DNA of 64,000 bases from DASXMT01 sp963803065 (GCA_963803065.1 CAWDKW010000007.1:162536-226535), one strand, 5' to 3'. Counted from the first letter of the stretch, positions 26,044 through 34,677 are shown. The notes: generated from the sequence alone by a model not told the origin. Program-made: numbers and translations.

Positions 26044-27222
26044 TCATGCCCTTCTTAGGAGCGTACCCGTGCCGAGACCGCCGCCACAGCACATGGTGAC
26101 GAGTCCAAACTCGCCGTCGATTCTGCGAAGCTCGTGGATCGCCTTAGTGATGAGGATCGCGCCGGTACCCCCCAGAGGGTGTCCTAGTGCGATCGCTCCG
26201 CCGTTCGGGTTCAGTCGCTCAATGTCGGCTCGGAGTTCGCGCGTCCACGCGAGTACCACTGACGCGAAGGCCTCGTTGACTTCCACTGTGTGGAGGTCAT
26301 TGATGGTGAGACCGTTATCATTGAGCAGCTTCCGTGTGGCGGGTATAGGACCCTCAAGCATCAAGATGGGGTCGCAGCCGACGAGACAGACGTCGACTAT
26401 CGTTGCTAACGGTATTAGTCCCAGATGATCAGCCTTCTCACGGGTCATAAGGAGCAAAGCTCCGGCTCCATCGGAGACCTGAGATGAGGACCCCGCCGTA
26501 TGTACTCCGTTTGGCCGACCTACCGGCCTTAGCTTGGCCAGACCCTCCATCGTGGTCTCTCGCAATCCTTCATCGCGGTCAAAGGTGGAGCTATCACCAG
26601 CGAGCTGGCCGTCGAGCGTACGATGAGGAACATCAATGGGTACAACTTGAGCGTCGAAGCGACTCTCATTCCACGCTATTTTTGCTCGATCTTGGGAGAG
26701 CTTGCCGTATTCGTCGCAGTCTTTGCGAGTGATCGCCCATTTGTCGGCTATTCGTTCGGCTCCCTCGAACTGCGATGTTCTCTCGTACAACCGACCAAGC
26801 AAATCGCCCCCCGGCTGTCCAACAGAGGGGTCAACGGGAATTGATGCTCCGATCGGTACTGAGCTCATTATCTCGACGCCGCAAGCGACAGCTGCGTCAA
26901 CCACGCCAGCCGCCACTAGTCCGTAAGCAAGCGTCGAAGCCTGCTGAGACGAACCGCACTGGGCATCGACGGTTGTGGCCGCCACACTTTCCGGTAGACC
27001 TGCACCGAGCCACGCAGATCTGGTGAGGTTCCATGTCTGCATGCCGACCTGGGAGACGCAGCCGCCAATTACCTGCCCCACTTCAGCGGGGTCGATCGAG
27101 CTACGGTCGATTAATGCTCGCAGTACCGTGGCAAGAAGGTCTGCTGCGTGGACCCTCGACAGACTCCCGTCACGACGGCCAATTGGCGCTCTCACTGCCT
27201 CGACGACGACCACCTCAGACAT
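26044..27222 (-). CDS. Thiolase (acetyl-CoA acyltransferase)
   Basis: About 392 residues with all canonical thiolase residues: nucleophilic Cys in DAQCGSSQQAS near 90, His in GGAIALGHPLGGTGA near 345, and the second Cys in MCCGGGLGTGTL near 378. It would cleave a 3-oxoacyl-CoA with CoA to acetyl- or propionyl-CoA and a shortened acyl-CoA. The start at 27222 (MSEVVVVEAVRAPIG) was chosen because GGAGGGG lies just before it; an upstream in-frame ATG at 27309 would add a hydrophobic tail foreign to the family. It is divergent from the two-gene ACAD unit at 27450. Confidence 0.9.
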   Translation of the reverse strand: MSEVVVVEAVRAPIGRRDGSLSRVHAADLLATVLRALIDRSSIDPAEVGQVIGGCVSQVGMQTWNLTRSAWLGAGLPESVAATTVDAQCGSSQQASTLAYGLVAAGVVDAAVACGVEIMSSVPIGASIPVDPSVGQPGGDLLGRLYERTSQFEGAERIADKWAITRKDCDEYGKLSQDRAKIAWNESRFDAQVVPIDVPHRTLDGQLAGDSSTFDRDEGLRETTMEGLAKLRPVGRPNGVHTAGSSSQVSDGAGALLLMTREKADHLGLIPLATIVDVCLVGCDPILMLEGPIPATRKLLNDNGLTINDLHTVEVNEAFASVVLAWTRELRADIERLNPNGGAIALGHPLGGTGAILITKAIHELRRIDGEFGLVTMCCGGGLGTGTLLRRA

Positions 27223-27342
27223 GTTGACCCCTCCATAGGCGTGTATGCGGAACAAAATATACACGATAGCCAAACTATAGATGACAAGAATAACTGACTT
27301 GATGCACAACTAGCTCGGTGATCTCCACAGGGTTGACGGGAC

Positions 27343-27372
27343 TTGTGAGTGGTTTGCTGGCGCTGATACAAT
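27343..27372 (+). promoter_or_regulatory. Candidate promoter for the ACAD pair
   Basis: TTGTGA (27343-27348) and TACAAT (27367-27372) are separated by 18 bp. A 12-bp palindrome, CCCCTCGAGGGG (27412-27423), lies between this promoter and the start at 27450 and could be a leader hairpin or operator. Confidence 0.4.
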
Positions 27373-27449
27373 GTCGTACACACGATTATCGAGAGCACAC
27401 TGATCGTGCTTCCCCTCGAGGGGAATAAGCGAACCTACGACGGACTTGG

Positions 27450-28679
27450 GTGCGGATTGATACGAGCGCGGTCGGGATGGATCTGAGAGATACTGAGCAA
27501 GAATCCGTGTTCCGAGCGCAGCTGAAAGCCTGGCTCACCTCGGTGCTACCTAATTTACCGCCGCCTCCATCGCCCGACGATTGGCCAGCGAGACGCAGGT
27601 GGGACACAGACTGGCAACGTCGACTGTTCGAGGTCGGCTATGCGGGGATCCATTGGCCGGCAGCCCATGGTGGCCGCGGCGCGACTCCAGCTGAGCACCT
27701 GATCTTTCTAGAGGAGACCGAACGGGCAGGCGCCCCACATCTGGGGGTCAACTTTGTGGCCCAAATGCACGCTGGTCCTACGATTATCGTGGAAGGCACC
27801 GACGAACAGCGATCCTTTTATCTTCCGCGGATACTGACTGGCGAACACGTGTGGTGTCAGGGGTTCTCGGAGCCATCCTCGGGATCGGACCTCGCCTCGC
27901 TGCAGACCAGGGCCGCAGACGATGGGGATAGCTATGTAGTTTCAGGCCAGAAGGTCTGGACGTCCGGCGGCCATGTGGCCGATTACTGCGAGATCCTCGT
28001 GCGCACAGATCCATGCGTCTCGAAGCACAAGGGCATCACTTGGCTCATTATGTCAATGCGGCAGCCTGGGGTAGAAGTCAGGCCCCTCCGGACGATTGGA
28101 GGATCGACGGAATTCTGCGAGCTTTATCTAGACGACGTTCGTGTGCCAAAGACCAACCGGGTGGGGTCCGAGAATGACGGGTGGAGGGTTGCCAATGTGA
28201 CGTTGGGGTTCGAGCGGGGTACTGGACTTGCTCAGGAGGTCGTCCGATCCATGTCGTTGGTTAGCCACTTGGCTGGTTTAAGCCGGTGCGTTAGCACTGG
28301 GACCGGTGTTGCCTGGGACGACATCGGAACCCGGCGAGAGATTGGTTATTTGGCCGCAGATCTCGACGCGCTGTGGGCGTTGGCCAAGCGTAACGTGGCA
28401 GTTGGGACCGCGACCGGTGAATTCGGATTCTCGGGATCTGTGCTGAAGGCCCGATACGCAGATGTCCTTCACCGACTGGGAGACGTCACAATGCGGATGT
28501 TGGATAGGGCAGGTATGAGCTTTGAAGACCTGACTGCGCTTGAAACTAGCCGCCATCTAGACCATACGATCTTCGCGTTCGCGGTTTCGATCGCAGGAGG
28601 CACCTCGCAGGTGCAACGCAACATCGTGGCGGAGCGAGTCCTCGGCTTGCCACGGGAGCCAGCGTGGCCTTCGACCTGA
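27450..28679 (+). CDS. Acyl-CoA dehydrogenase, probable subunit of a heteromeric ACAD
   Basis: A 409-residue ACAD. GFSEPSSGSDLASLQTRA (about 137-154), GQKVWTSGGHVADYCEILVRT (about 166-186) and GGTSQVQRNIVAERVLGLPREP at the end. The second signature has Ser-Gln where other paralogues have Asp-Glu. The next ACAD gene overlaps its 3' end by 16 bp, the arrangement of heterotetrameric ACADs such as ChsE1-ChsE2 of cholesterol side-chain degradation. The start is a GTG at 27450 or the ATG at 27477; neither has a strong ribosome binding site. Confidence 0.85.
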   Translation: MRIDTSAVGMDLRDTEQESVFRAQLKAWLTSVLPNLPPPPSPDDWPARRRWDTDWQRRLFEVGYAGIHWPAAHGGRGATPAEHLIFLEETERAGAPHLGVNFVAQMHAGPTIIVEGTDEQRSFYLPRILTGEHVWCQGFSEPSSGSDLASLQTRAADDGDSYVVSGQKVWTSGGHVADYCEILVRTDPCVSKHKGITWLIMSMRQPGVEVRPLRTIGGSTEFCELYLDDVRVPKTNRVGSENDGWRVANVTLGFERGTGLAQEVVRSMSLVSHLAGLSRCVSTGTGVAWDDIGTRREIGYLAADLDALWALAKRNVAVGTATGEFGFSGSVLKARYADVLHRLGDVTMRMLDRAGMSFEDLTALETSRHLDHTIFAFAVSIAGGTSQVQRNIVAERVLGLPREPAWPST

Positions 28680-29629
28680 CGGCTGAACAGTGCGATCTGA
28701 AAGATGGGGCGCGACGGCTCTGCGGCGAGGTCTTCACTCTGGATCACGTACGCATGATCGAAACCACCGGACGCGTGGACAGCATCACTTGGGACGTAAT
28801 CGCCGAAACTGGCCTGTTCTCCTTACGAGTTCCAGAGGGGGACGGGGGAGGCGGCTGCGGAATGGTTGAAAGCGTTCTGGCATTCGAGGAGTTGGGCGCG
28901 GCGCTGGTCCCCGGTCCATTGGTTGGCACTGACCTTGCCAGCACCTGGGCACAGCGCTCGTCATCAAAGGTGTGGAGAGTCGCCATCGTTGAGCGAGAAT
29001 CCAACCCAACGATTATAGAGTATTTCGATGATGTTGATTCCATCTGGGTGCTTGATGACGCTGGAGTTTGGGCACTGGAGAAGGAGGCCTTGGCCACCGC
29101 GCCGATCCAAAGGCCGTTGGATCCGCTAGCTCCTTCTCGGATGATCATCGGACCGATACCGGACGGAGAGCTGGTCGGAGACATCAGTATGTGCGAAACG
29201 ATCCGCCTTAGTGGAGCGATTCTCACGGCCGCGCAGCTGGTCGGATCGGCGCTCGCGGCGACACAGCTGGCGGTTCGATTCGCACTAGAACGCGAACAGT
29301 TCGGACGACCAATTGGCGGTTTCCAAGCGATCAAACACATCTTGGCCGATATGCATATCCGCGCGACCGCAGCTCAGGCAGCAGTGTACGCGGCGGCCGC
29401 GACGGTCGACCATCCTGAAGGCGGGGATCCCGCTCGGGCGGCGGCAGTGGCGAAGATCGCCGCCGGCGAAGCCGCAGTCTTTGCCGGGCGGCATGCCATA
29501 CAGGTGCATGGAGGCATGGGATTCACCTGGGAGATCCCTGCCCATCTGCATCTAAAGCGAGCATGGAGACTCAACACGACATTCGGGCGCCCCGATCAGA
29601 TGGCCTCGGCGCTCGCCGAAATGATCTGA
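28664..29629 (+). CDS. Short acyl-CoA dehydrogenase, partner subunit of the gene at 27450
   Basis: A 321-residue ACAD, about 60-80 residues shorter than a self-sufficient enzyme. The middle beta domain is reduced (no full EP-x-GSD motif), while the C-terminal helical domain is complete: REQFGRPIGGFQAIKHILADMHI near 205 and IQVHGGMGFTWEIPAHLHLKRAW near 280. Loss of the flavin-loop motif in one subunit is typical of two-gene ACADs, in which active sites form between unlike subunits. The start overlaps the preceding ACAD by 16 bp, implying coupled translation. Confidence 0.83.
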   Translation: MAFDLTAEQCDLKDGARRLCGEVFTLDHVRMIETTGRVDSITWDVIAETGLFSLRVPEGDGGGGCGMVESVLAFEELGAALVPGPLVGTDLASTWAQRSSSKVWRVAIVERESNPTIIEYFDDVDSIWVLDDAGVWALEKEALATAPIQRPLDPLAPSRMIIGPIPDGELVGDISMCETIRLSGAILTAAQLVGSALAATQLAVRFALEREQFGRPIGGFQAIKHILADMHIRATAAQAAVYAAAATVDHPEGGDPARAAAVAKIAAGEAAVFAGRHAIQVHGGMGFTWEIPAHLHLKRAWRLNTTFGRPDQMASALAEMI

Positions 29630-29691
29630 TACCTGATTCTTGTGTAATCGACTATCATTCTCTATGGCTCGTCAGGGAAGGAGGCCACGAC

Positions 29692-30057
29692 ATGACATGC
29701 GATTTTGAGACGGATCCGGCGATCCAGAAAGCGCTCGACTGGACGGAGGAGTTCAAACGCGGGGAAATCGAGTCACTGGATTACGCCATTCCGGACGCCT
29801 GCGATATCTCTGATCCGATGCGAAAGGCGCTGATACCTCCGCTACACCGGACTGCTCTTGAGCGCGGACGGTGGGTATTGCTGGCCAACGAGACCGTGTC
29901 TTGGTTCTCCATGACGGACCCGCAGTGTGGCTTTGACCCAATTGCGAGGGAGGACCGAAACCAAGGTCGCAGGTGTTCTGAAGAGTCTGGCCACAACCTA
30001 GAAGTGAGTAGTGTGTTTGGAGTGAGAAAGAGGAGTGCCCGTGGCGACGCGGACTAA
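29692..30057 (+). pseudogene. Acyl-CoA dehydrogenase remnant with internal deletion
   Basis: From the ATG at 29692, preceded by a strong AAGGAGG, the translation MTCDFETDPAIQKALDWTEEF matches the N-terminus of the ACAD at 3508-4806 for about 60 residues. It then jumps directly to ANETVSWFSMTDPQCGFDP, equivalent to about residues 128-146 of that protein, and ends in unrelated sequence. About 65 residues are missing internally, in frame, and everything after the flavin loop is lost. It is a dead duplicate that kept its translation signal. It ends inside the start of the MarR gene. Confidence 0.8.
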
Positions 30058-30589
30058 CGAAAATAAGCGGAATAGCGACAACAGCTCGAAGCCTGAGGTC
30101 GACGATCCAGTCGAGTGGGCCGGTTACTTCTGGGGACAGAATGGATTCCCCGATGGAGAGCGATTCCTGGCGGTGGCATCGATCTTACGCACTCACCAGC
30201 TGATCACCGGAAGAATGGAGCGTACGCTCAAACCGTTCGGGCTCGCCACCAACAGCTATTTACTGCTGCTCACCATCCAGCTCAGTGATAGCGGCGCCCG
30301 CCTATTGAGCCACTTGGCGGCCCGGATCATGGTTCATCCCACCACGATCACTCTCCTTGCGGACCGCCTAGAACGGGACGGCTTGCTTCGACGCGAACCA
30401 CATCCCACTGACCGACGTGCCACCTTCGCGAAGATCACCCCCGCCGGCAGCGCGCTAGTGCGTGAGGCTACTCAGGCGTTAGATGGCATTGATTTCGGGC
30501 TGACCAGTCTCTCGAAGGCAACTTCGAAGGAACTGATCAACATATTGCAAAAGGTAAGGCAGGACTTAGGCGACCCAGATCTCGTCTGA
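30041..30589 (+). CDS. MarR family transcriptional regulator
   Basis: About 182 residues with a MarR winged helix: LITGRMERTLKPFGLATNSYLLLLTI, then LSHLAARIMVHPTTITLLADRLERDGLLRREPHPTDRRATFAKITPAGSALV, where HPTTITLLADRLE is the recognition helix and DRRATFAKIT the wing. It is the only regulator inside the catabolic island and probably controls it in response to a pathway ligand. GTG at 30041 was chosen over GTG at 30035 because AGAGGA is 6-7 nt before it. The binding site is unknown. Confidence 0.87.
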   Translation: MATRTNENKRNSDNSSKPEVDDPVEWAGYFWGQNGFPDGERFLAVASILRTHQLITGRMERTLKPFGLATNSYLLLLTIQLSDSGARLLSHLAARIMVHPTTITLLADRLERDGLLRREPHPTDRRATFAKITPAGSALVREATQALDGIDFGLTSLSKATSKELINILQKVRQDLGDPDLV

Positions 30590-30892
30590 CGGTAAGAACT
30601 TGTTCGAGACCGACAGGATGGTTCACGGTAGTTCGTTGGTCGAATAGAGGTGTTGAATGGTGCTCATTCGATGTCCTTACGAACAGGACTGAGCCCCGAC
30701 ATCTCCATGCATATGAGGCTTGTCATCTCCATGCATAGAGTTGGATGTACACTCACAAGCTCCGGACGATTCTCCGCATTTAGTCGAGTCCGCTGTCGCG
30801 ATCGCAACATTCGACTTTCCCCACCTCGGGAATAAGCTGATGGATGGCGGAACCTAACTCTGCGAACTAATTATCCCGAAGAACTCGAAGAA
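30590..30892. other. Intergenic region downstream of the MarR gene
   Basis: No gene is supported. It contains two copies of CATCTCCATGCATA (30700-30713 and 30724-30737), 24 bp apart, each including the palindrome ATGCAT. Their position upstream of the aldolase promoter suggests paired regulator sites, but the target of the MarR protein is not proven. Confidence 0.5.
30700..30737. repeat. Two 14-bp direct repeats, period 24 bp
   Basis: CATCTCCATGCATA is repeated exactly with a 10-bp gap. The 24-bp period places both copies on nearly the same face of the helix. They lie about 160-190 bp upstream of the -35 at 30893. Confidence 0.75.
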
Positions 30893-30921
30893 TTGACTAT
30901 TGGATAACGAAAGAGTATCTT
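30893..30921 (+). promoter_or_regulatory. Sigma-70-type promoter of the aldolase-DUF35 operon
   Basis: TTGACT (30893-30898) and TATCTT (30916-30921) are separated by 17 bp. Transcription from about 30928 would give a leader of about 45 nt ending in AAAAGGGG (30959-30966), 7 nt before the proposed AUC start at 30974. Confidence 0.6.
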
Positions 30922-30973
30922 ATGTTACGGACTTTGTGAGCCCGATTCGTAAGACACCAAAAGGGGTTCGACC

Positions 30974-32167
30974 ATCTCTGTATCCGAAGGCTTCACGCAC
31001 CGAGATCGTTGTGCCATCGTCGGCATTGGCTGCACGGACTACTCAAAGAGTTCAGGGCGGTCCGTTCTAACGCTTGCAACCCAGGCGGCCTTGAGTGCCA
31101 TCGCCGACGCTGGCCTGACCCCAGCAGACATCGATGGCGTGGTCCGGTGCGATGTGGACCACGTAAGAATCAATGACATGGTGGAAAGCCTTGGTCTTCC
31201 GAATCTCACCTACTTCGGGGAGGCCGGCCCGGGGGGTGTCGCACCATGTTCGCTTGTTGGTCAAGCGGTCGCGGCGATAGTGGCGGGCCTGGCGCAATCA
31301 GTCCTAGTTTTCCGATCCCTAAACGGAAGATCCGGAGAGCGATACGGCAAGGCCGAAGATGCGACAGCCACCACGGTTGGTGGTAACGGAACCTACGACG
31401 AGTTCTTCTTGCCGTATGGCATTCAAACCCCTGGGCAGGCGTTCGCGGTAATAGCCCAACGTCATATGGTTGAGTTTGGAACCCGGGACGAAGACCTTGG
31501 GGCTATTGCGATTGCTTGCCGGGAGGCGGCCAATGCCAATCCGAGCGCTCAGATGTACGGGCGGTCACTGACGATGGAGGACTACCTGTCGGCCCGGATG
31601 ATTTCGAGCCCATTGCGTCTGTTCGACTACTGCCTTGAGACGGACGGCGCATGCGCGATAGTCATCACTAGTGCCGACCGCGCGAGGGATTGCGCTCGGC
31701 CACCGGTTCTCATTCGGTCAGTAGCACAAGGCTCCCTCCAACACCCTCAACTGGGGCCGCAATACTCCGTCCTGCTTCGCGATCCGCTGACCACTCTCCC
31801 GGCAGATCCGGTGGCTAAGACGCTATTTAGTCGAGCTGGGCTTGGACCCGATGATGTCGACGTCGCTCAGTTCTACGATTGCTTCACCATTACCGTCCTG
31901 CTTCAGCTTGAGGACTACGGTTTCTGTAAGAAAGGTGAAGGAGGTGCATTCGCCTCTAGCGGGGCAATCAGGCGGGGTTCCCAAATTCCGATTAATACCG
32001 CGGGCGGTCACCTTTCCGAGGCTTACATCCACGGCATGAATCACATTCTCGAAGCGGTACGTCAGGTTCGCCAAGAATCGACCTCCCAAGTTCTTAACGC
32101 AGAGGTATGTCTTGTGACTTCCACTCCCTTCCCGCCCGGTGGGGCGATGATTCTTACGGTCGCATGA
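30974..32167 (+). CDS. Thiolase-like protein of the Ltp2 (retro-aldolase) type
   Basis: About 398 residues. The frame is open from 30953, and the conserved thiolase N-terminus RCAIVGIGCTDYSKSSGRS is encoded upstream of the first ordinary start codon, TTG at 31091. The only sensible start is ATC at 30974, 7 nt after AAAAGGGG; it reads I-SVSEGF. The thiolase nucleophile Cys motif is missing (GPGGVAPCSLVGQA stands there), and the C-terminal GHPxGATG is replaced by GGHLSEAYIHGMNHILEAVRQ. Those are features of Ltp2-like aldolases that work with DUF35 proteins, and a DUF35 gene overlaps its stop. It would release a ketone, aldehyde or acyl-CoA from a beta-hydroxyacyl-CoA. If ATC does not function, this is a start-codon mutant. 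Confidence 0.78.
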   Translation: MSVSEGFTHRDRCAIVGIGCTDYSKSSGRSVLTLATQAALSAIADAGLTPADIDGVVRCDVDHVRINDMVESLGLPNLTYFGEAGPGGVAPCSLVGQAVAAIVAGLAQSVLVFRSLNGRSGERYGKAEDATATTVGGNGTYDEFFLPYGIQTPGQAFAVIAQRHMVEFGTRDEDLGAIAIACREAANANPSAQMYGRSLTMEDYLSARMISSPLRLFDYCLETDGACAIVITSADRARDCARPPVLIRSVAQGSLQHPQLGPQYSVLLRDPLTTLPADPVAKTLFSRAGLGPDDVDVAQFYDCFTITVLLQLEDYGFCKKGEGGAFASSGAIRRGSQIPINTAGGHLSEAYIHGMNHILEAVRQVRQESTSQVLNAEVCLVTSTPFPPGGAMILTVA

Positions 32168-32616
32168 GCATCCCGCTACTTTTTCCTAATACTGATGACA
32201 GAGATACAGCAGGATTCTGGGAAGCCAGTGCCCGTCACGAACTCGCACTCAGCTTCTGCTCGCAATGCAGCAAAGTTCAACATCTGCCTCGGGCTTATTG
32301 CAACAGCTGCGGGAGCTTCGAGTCGGTGTGGCGGCAAGTGTCTGGCGCAGGGCGGCTTTACTCTTGGACGATTGTAGAGCACCAGGTACATCCTGCCTAC
32401 GCCACGCCCTACACGGTTGTACTGGTGTCCTTGGACGAGCATCCCGAAGTGCGGCTTCTTGGCTTTCTTCCAGGCAGGGCGGGACTTGCAGTGGACCAAC
32501 CGATGGAAGTCTGGTTCCAGGATCTCGCCGAAGGTGTGTCTCTACCGCAGTGGAGGCCAGTCGAGACAACAGCGGACTTATCGGAGACAATGTTGCCGAG
32601 GCAAGCGCAGGGCTAG
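32164..32616 (+). CDS. Zn-ribbon/OB-fold DUF35 protein, partner of the Ltp2-like protein
   Basis: About 150 residues. The Zn ribbon is visible as CSQCSKVQHLPRAYCNSCG (about 31-49), followed by the OB-fold with GRLYSWTIVEHQVHPAYA and PYTVVLVSLDEHPEVRLLGFL. DUF35 proteins form complexes with SCP-x/Ltp-type thiolases and, as part of ChsH2, support Ltp2 aldolase activity. The ATG at 32164 overlaps the aldolase stop (ATGA), so the two are made in equal amounts. An in-frame start at 32107 would lie deep in the upstream gene and was rejected. Confidence 0.85.
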   Translation: MSIPLLFPNTDDRDTAGFWEASARHELALSFCSQCSKVQHLPRAYCNSCGSFESVWRQVSGAGRLYSWTIVEHQVHPAYATPYTVVLVSLDEHPEVRLLGFLPGRAGLAVDQPMEVWFQDLAEGVSLPQWRPVETTADLSETMLPRQAQG

Positions 32617-32925
32617 GGGTCCGCTCGGCCTCGCACGCCCATCGTAGAGGCGACGCATTTGAAGTATCTGAACTCTCTCGAAATGGGCCCTTCGGGTAAC
32701 TGTCCGGCTGTGTACGTTGGGTAACCGAGTTGAATCCCTCTTCAGCTGCGCGACTGCCGAACTCAGAAGCTCTACCGGTTACAAGCCGAAGGCGCATGTC
32801 CTATTCGCATCATTGGCCCAACGAGAAGGATAAGTGACGCTCTTGTCAAGCCGGAAGATGCTCGTCTCCTCAACTATATAGGCTCCGACCAGTATGCTAG
32901 TGTCGGCGCGAAGGAGGTGGGTTCC
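32617..32925. other. Intergenic region before the second CoA transferase
   Basis: 309 bp with no supported gene or clear promoter consensus. The end carries the strong ribosome binding site AAGGAGG (32911-32917) of the next gene. Confidence 0.5.
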
Positions 32926-34152
32926 GTGAACGATGGACCGTTGAATGGGATTCGAGTGCTCGAGGCGACGATATACCTCTTTGCCTCGGCTGCAGGGGCG
33001 GTTCTGGCCGATTGGGGTGCAGACGTCATTAAGGTCGAGAACGTTGTTGCTGGGGATCCGGCGAGGTCAACGGCAGCTTGGGGTCTGCCTGCCGAAGTTG
33101 GCGGACTGAACTACCTCTGGGAGGTGTCGAATAGAGGGAAGAGGGGCATAGCTGTAGATCTTTCGACCGAACCAGGTCGGGAGATACTGTTGCGGCTCGC
33201 AGAGGACAGTGACGTATTCCTAACGAACTTCCGTCCGAGTGCTCGTCGACGACTTGGTATCGACGTAAATGATCTGATGGCGAGAAATCCAAAAATCGTC
33301 TATGCGAGGGCAAGTGCGACGGGACCTCGTGGTCCCGAAGCAGAAAATGCTGGATTCGACGGTGTTACTTACTGGGCACGATCAGGTGCGGCAAGTTCTG
33401 CGCCACGTGACTCGGAGGACCGGCTGCCAAGTATGCCGGGTCCTGCTTTTGGGGACACTCAGAGCGGGATGGCTCTGGCCGGTGGGATTTGTGCGGCTCT
33501 CCTTGCCCGCGAGAAAACGCACAAAGGAATCGTAGTTGATACTTCGTTACTCGCCGCCGGTCTCTGGGCCATGCAACCGACTATTGCGGGAGAAAGTTTG
33601 GTCAATTCTGGCACGTTGCCGGTCCAATATCACTTTGACTCGGCCAATCCGATTAATACCATGTATAGGACATCGGATGATCGCTTCATCATGCTCGGCA
33701 TGCTTCAGGCCGATCGCTACTGGGCGGAGTTCTGTGTTGCTGTAGGTCGACCCGAGTGGTTAGGAGATGAACGATTCGTTGATACAGAAGGACGGTCACG
33801 GCACCGACGAGCCTGTATCGAGATGCTCGACGAGCTATTCGGAAGTCGTACGCTCGCCGAATGGCAGGAGCTCTTTTCCACTCAGGAATTCCCATGGGAC
33901 GTGGCTCGTCTTCCCGGTGAAGTGAAGGACGATCGGCAGGCAGTAGCGAACGGGTATGTGCATGAGGTGATGCATCCAGGGGGCACAGGTATCCGCTTGA
34001 TTGCTGCACCAGCTCAGTTTGATGAATTCGTCGAGCCAATTTGCTCGGCCCCACGGCACGGTGAACACACGATCGAGGTACTCCGCGAGCTCGGAACTGA
34101 CCAGACCGAGATATTAGATCTGCAAAATACTGGAATTGTTCGGCAAGGGTAA
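32926..34152 (+). CDS. CaiB/BaiF family CoA transferase
   Basis: A 408-residue family III CoA transferase and close paralogue of the protein at 5105-6334, with long shared stretches such as GAVLADWGADVIKVEN, SNRGKR and GFDGVTYWARSGAASSAPRD (putative catalytic Asp in GFD). The start at GTG 32926 was chosen because AAGGAGG lies 8 nt upstream; the GTG at 32917 overlaps that site. Two near-identical transferases at opposite ends of the island suggest duplication, with specialisation for different acids or stereoisomers. It is followed by the liv operon. Confidence 0.9.
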   Translation: MNDGPLNGIRVLEATIYLFASAAGAVLADWGADVIKVENVVAGDPARSTAAWGLPAEVGGLNYLWEVSNRGKRGIAVDLSTEPGREILLRLAEDSDVFLTNFRPSARRRLGIDVNDLMARNPKIVYARASATGPRGPEAENAGFDGVTYWARSGAASSAPRDSEDRLPSMPGPAFGDTQSGMALAGGICAALLAREKTHKGIVVDTSLLAAGLWAMQPTIAGESLVNSGTLPVQYHFDSANPINTMYRTSDDRFIMLGMLQADRYWAEFCVAVGRPEWLGDERFVDTEGRSRHRRACIEMLDELFGSRTLAEWQELFSTQEFPWDVARLPGEVKDDRQAVANGYVHEVMHPGGTGIRLIAAPAQFDEFVEPICSAPRHGEHTIEVLRELGTDQTEILDLQNTGIVRQG

Positions 34153-34648
34153 GAAGAGTACACAGAACGCTCCCAGAGACAGGGTCAGTCGGCGCCTCTC
34201 AAAATTCTATCCAAACAGGGCGGAACTGTAAGCAGGATCGAATAGCTGCGCCATGAGCCTGCGCAGGCTGGCGTTGGTGAGGCCAGATGTGATTGAGCGA
34301 GCACAGGGCGCCGAGGACGGGGACCACTCGAGGGTGGCCGAAACGCAGTCCTGGATCCGGATACGGGTGCTGCGGATATCCGACCACAATTGTCAGAAGT
34401 CATCGATCCAGTTCCGCGATCGTGTCCTCGAGAAGGCCCCTTCCAGGTCGGTGCTCGAAGGGGCAATTGAACCGAACTTCAGGATTCGTTTCATAGGCAT
34501 CCTTCAGACCGGGGCGTTGGGTACTGACTACATGAAGCCGGCTACTCCACGGCTCAATTGCAAGGCTGAGAGATCCCACCGGACCGGTCTCCCATGCGAC
34601 TTGTCTCCGACCAATCCAGCACCACCAACGCCAAATTTACTCGTATAC
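34153..34648. other. Intergenic region before the liv operon
   Basis: About 500 bp without a supported gene; open frames on both strands lack recognisable domains. A 14-bp perfect palindrome, AGCCTGCGCAGGCT, is at 34256-34269. It may hold remnants of a lost gene. Confidence 0.45.
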
Positions 34649-34677
34649 TTGACTATCGAGTCCCAGAGAACAATACT
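34649..34677 (+). promoter_or_regulatory. Promoter of the liv operon
   Basis: TTGACT (34649-34654) and AATACT (34672-34677) are separated by 17 bp. Inverted repeat arms TCCCAGA (34661-34667, inside the spacer) and TCTGGGA (34708-34714) flank the start region, with a small hairpin TTGTC-CTCA-GACAA (34682-34695) between them. These could be operator halves controlling importer expression. Confidence 0.5.
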
